A DNA stretch of 5,214 nt from Ruminococcaceae bacterium UBA945 (GTDB lineage Bacteria > Bacillota > Clostridia > Oscillospirales > Acutalibacteraceae), in the NCBI GenBank assembly GCA_002293315.1, contig DBCZ01000096.1, positions 11,404-16,617 of the forward strand, given 5' to 3'. Positions 4,445-5,214 of the stretch are shown here, piece by piece. How positions within the stretch are numbered: position 1 is the stretch's first letter; every line of letters starts with the position of its first letter. The notes beneath the pieces were generated by a model. The model did not search any database. It was not told the DNA's origin and saw only the letters and a list, made by a program, of their open reading frames with translations. Position numbers and translations under genes: made by a program.

Positions 4445-5214
4445 ATGAAAATCACGAACAGGCAGGCACGGAGATTTCTTCTGTACAAGCAGGGGCTTTT
4501 AGGCGCAAATAAGTATATAGGCAAAGACGGCGCTTTGGCGTTCGTCCGGCAGGCAGGCTGCATTCAGTTTGACCCTGTGGACGTCTGCGGGAAGAACCCG
4601 GAGCTCGTCTTGCATGCGCGCGTCAAGAATTTCAGAAAATCCATGCTCTATGATTTGCTATATACAGACAGGCTTCTCGTGGACCACTTCGACAAGCAGC
4701 TGTCCATCTTCCCCATCGCAGACTGGCCGTATTTCCACGGCAACAGAAGCGGCGGCTGGGGCGAGCGCGGGAACGATGAAATCAACGCCGTTAAAGATGA
4801 AATAAAGCAAATTATCGCCGAGAGAGGCGCGGTTTCTTCGCAGGACATCGGGTTTGACGAGAAAATCGACTGGTACTGGGCGCCCACGAAGCTCTCACGC
4901 GCGGCATTGGAGCGAATGTACTTTCAGGGTGAGCTTGTCGTGCATCACAAAAAAGGCACGAATAAGTATTACGACCTCATCGAGCGTCACTTTCCGGCGG
5001 AGCTGCTGAACACCGAAAACCCGCTTGAAAACCGCTTTGATTACCTTAAATGGAATATTTACCGCCGCATAGGCTCGGTGGGTCTGCTTCGTAACAAGCC
5101 CTCTGACGCCTTCCTCGGAATCCGCGATATGAAGGCGCCGGAGAGGAGCGAGGTGTTTGAAGCATTGCTCTTCGAGGGGAAAATCGCGGAAATTGAAATT
5201 GAGGGCAGCGCGGA
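4445..5214 (+). CDS. YcaQ/AlkX-type DNA glycosylase (HTH_42 winged-helix family), 3' end cut by window
   Basis: Only the first 256 residues are present; the frame runs open off the window end, and family members are usually about 400 residues. The family consists of winged-helix DNA glycosylases that excise bulky alkylated bases and unhook interstrand crosslinks (E. coli YcaQ, Streptomyces AlkZ). The key motif, Q41-F42-D43 in GCIQFDPVDVC, is the Q-x-D form of the YcaQ branch; the AlkZ branch has Q-x-Q. Also typical are HARVKNF (57-63), the DKQLSIFPIADWPYF segment (83-97), a winged-helix stretch with GAVSSQDIG (128-136) then LSRAALERMYFQGELVVHHKKGT-like helix and wing (150-172), and DYLKWNIYRRIGSVGL (199-214). 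GGAG at 4435-4438 lies six bases before the ATG. The gene begins 18 bases after the transporter stop with no terminator or promoter between, so the two are probably cotranscribed. The lesion repaired cannot be inferred. Confidence 0.82.
   Translation, partial: MKITNRQARRFLLYKQGLLGANKYIGKDGALAFVRQAGCIQFDPVDVCGKNPELVLHARVKNFRKSMLYDLLYTDRLLVDHFDKQLSIFPIADWPYFHGNRSGGWGERGNDEINAVKDEIKQIIAERGAVSSQDIGFDEKIDWYWAPTKLSRAALERMYFQGELVVHHKKGTNKYYDLIERHFPAELLNTENPLENRFDYLKWNIYRRIGSVGLLRNKPSDAFLGIRDMKAPERSEVFEALLFEGKIAEIEIEGSA

Noticed and set aside
4569..4805. 78-codon plus-strand ORF within the glycosylase gene
   Set aside because: It is in a different frame from the continuous YcaQ-family frame starting at 4445. 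Its serine/threonine-rich product is a frame artefact.

Overview
The window looks like chromosomal DNA of a low-to-mid GC Gram-positive bacterium, most likely a gut or rumen member of the Clostridia (Oscillospirales-like). The support is a streptococcal/clostridial-type NAD-dependent GAPDH, strong AGGAGG ribosome binding sites, sigma-A promoters of the extended -10 type, clostridial-looking GNAT proteins, and a palindrome-rich repeat-like block of a kind I associate with Oscillospirales genomes. The assignment is by resemblance, not by search. All supported genes lie on the + strand.

Layout. Positions 1-354 hold no convincing gene. They contain short palindromes (74-83, 88-109, 241-259, 262-272) and three tandem TCAATTK heptamers ending at 354. 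A consensus-like promoter (345-373) takes its -35 box from the heptamers and drives an eight-helix membrane protein of unknown function (411-1313). Its open frame extends upstream to 276, but that extension lies across the promoter and the repeat-like DNA, so the first ATG after the promoter is the better start. Next is gap (1425-2438), with its own ribosome binding site, a plausible promoter and a clear intrinsic terminator (2494-2527).

Two GNAT acetyltransferase genes follow (2550-3089 and 3079-3537). They overlap by 11 bases and are probably translationally coupled. The terminator sits so close to the first of them that no separate promoter is apparent.

A second extended -10 promoter (3555-3583) drives an unusual cation-diffusion-facilitator-like protein (3632-4426). 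It has an N-terminal HMA-like domain, six membrane helices and no cytoplasmic C-terminal domain. After an 18-base gap comes the 5' part of a YcaQ/AlkX-type DNA glycosylase gene (4445 to the window end), identified by its Q-F-D motif.

Functionally this is a patchwork of a core glycolytic gene and small accessory transcription units: acetyltransferases, a putative metal transporter and a DNA-repair enzyme. The most interesting items are the CDF variant with altered metal ligands, its apparent operon with the repair glycosylase, and the promoter built on the edge of repeat-like DNA. I see no CRISPR array, tRNA, rRNA, complete insertion sequence or clear new multi-gene defence system.
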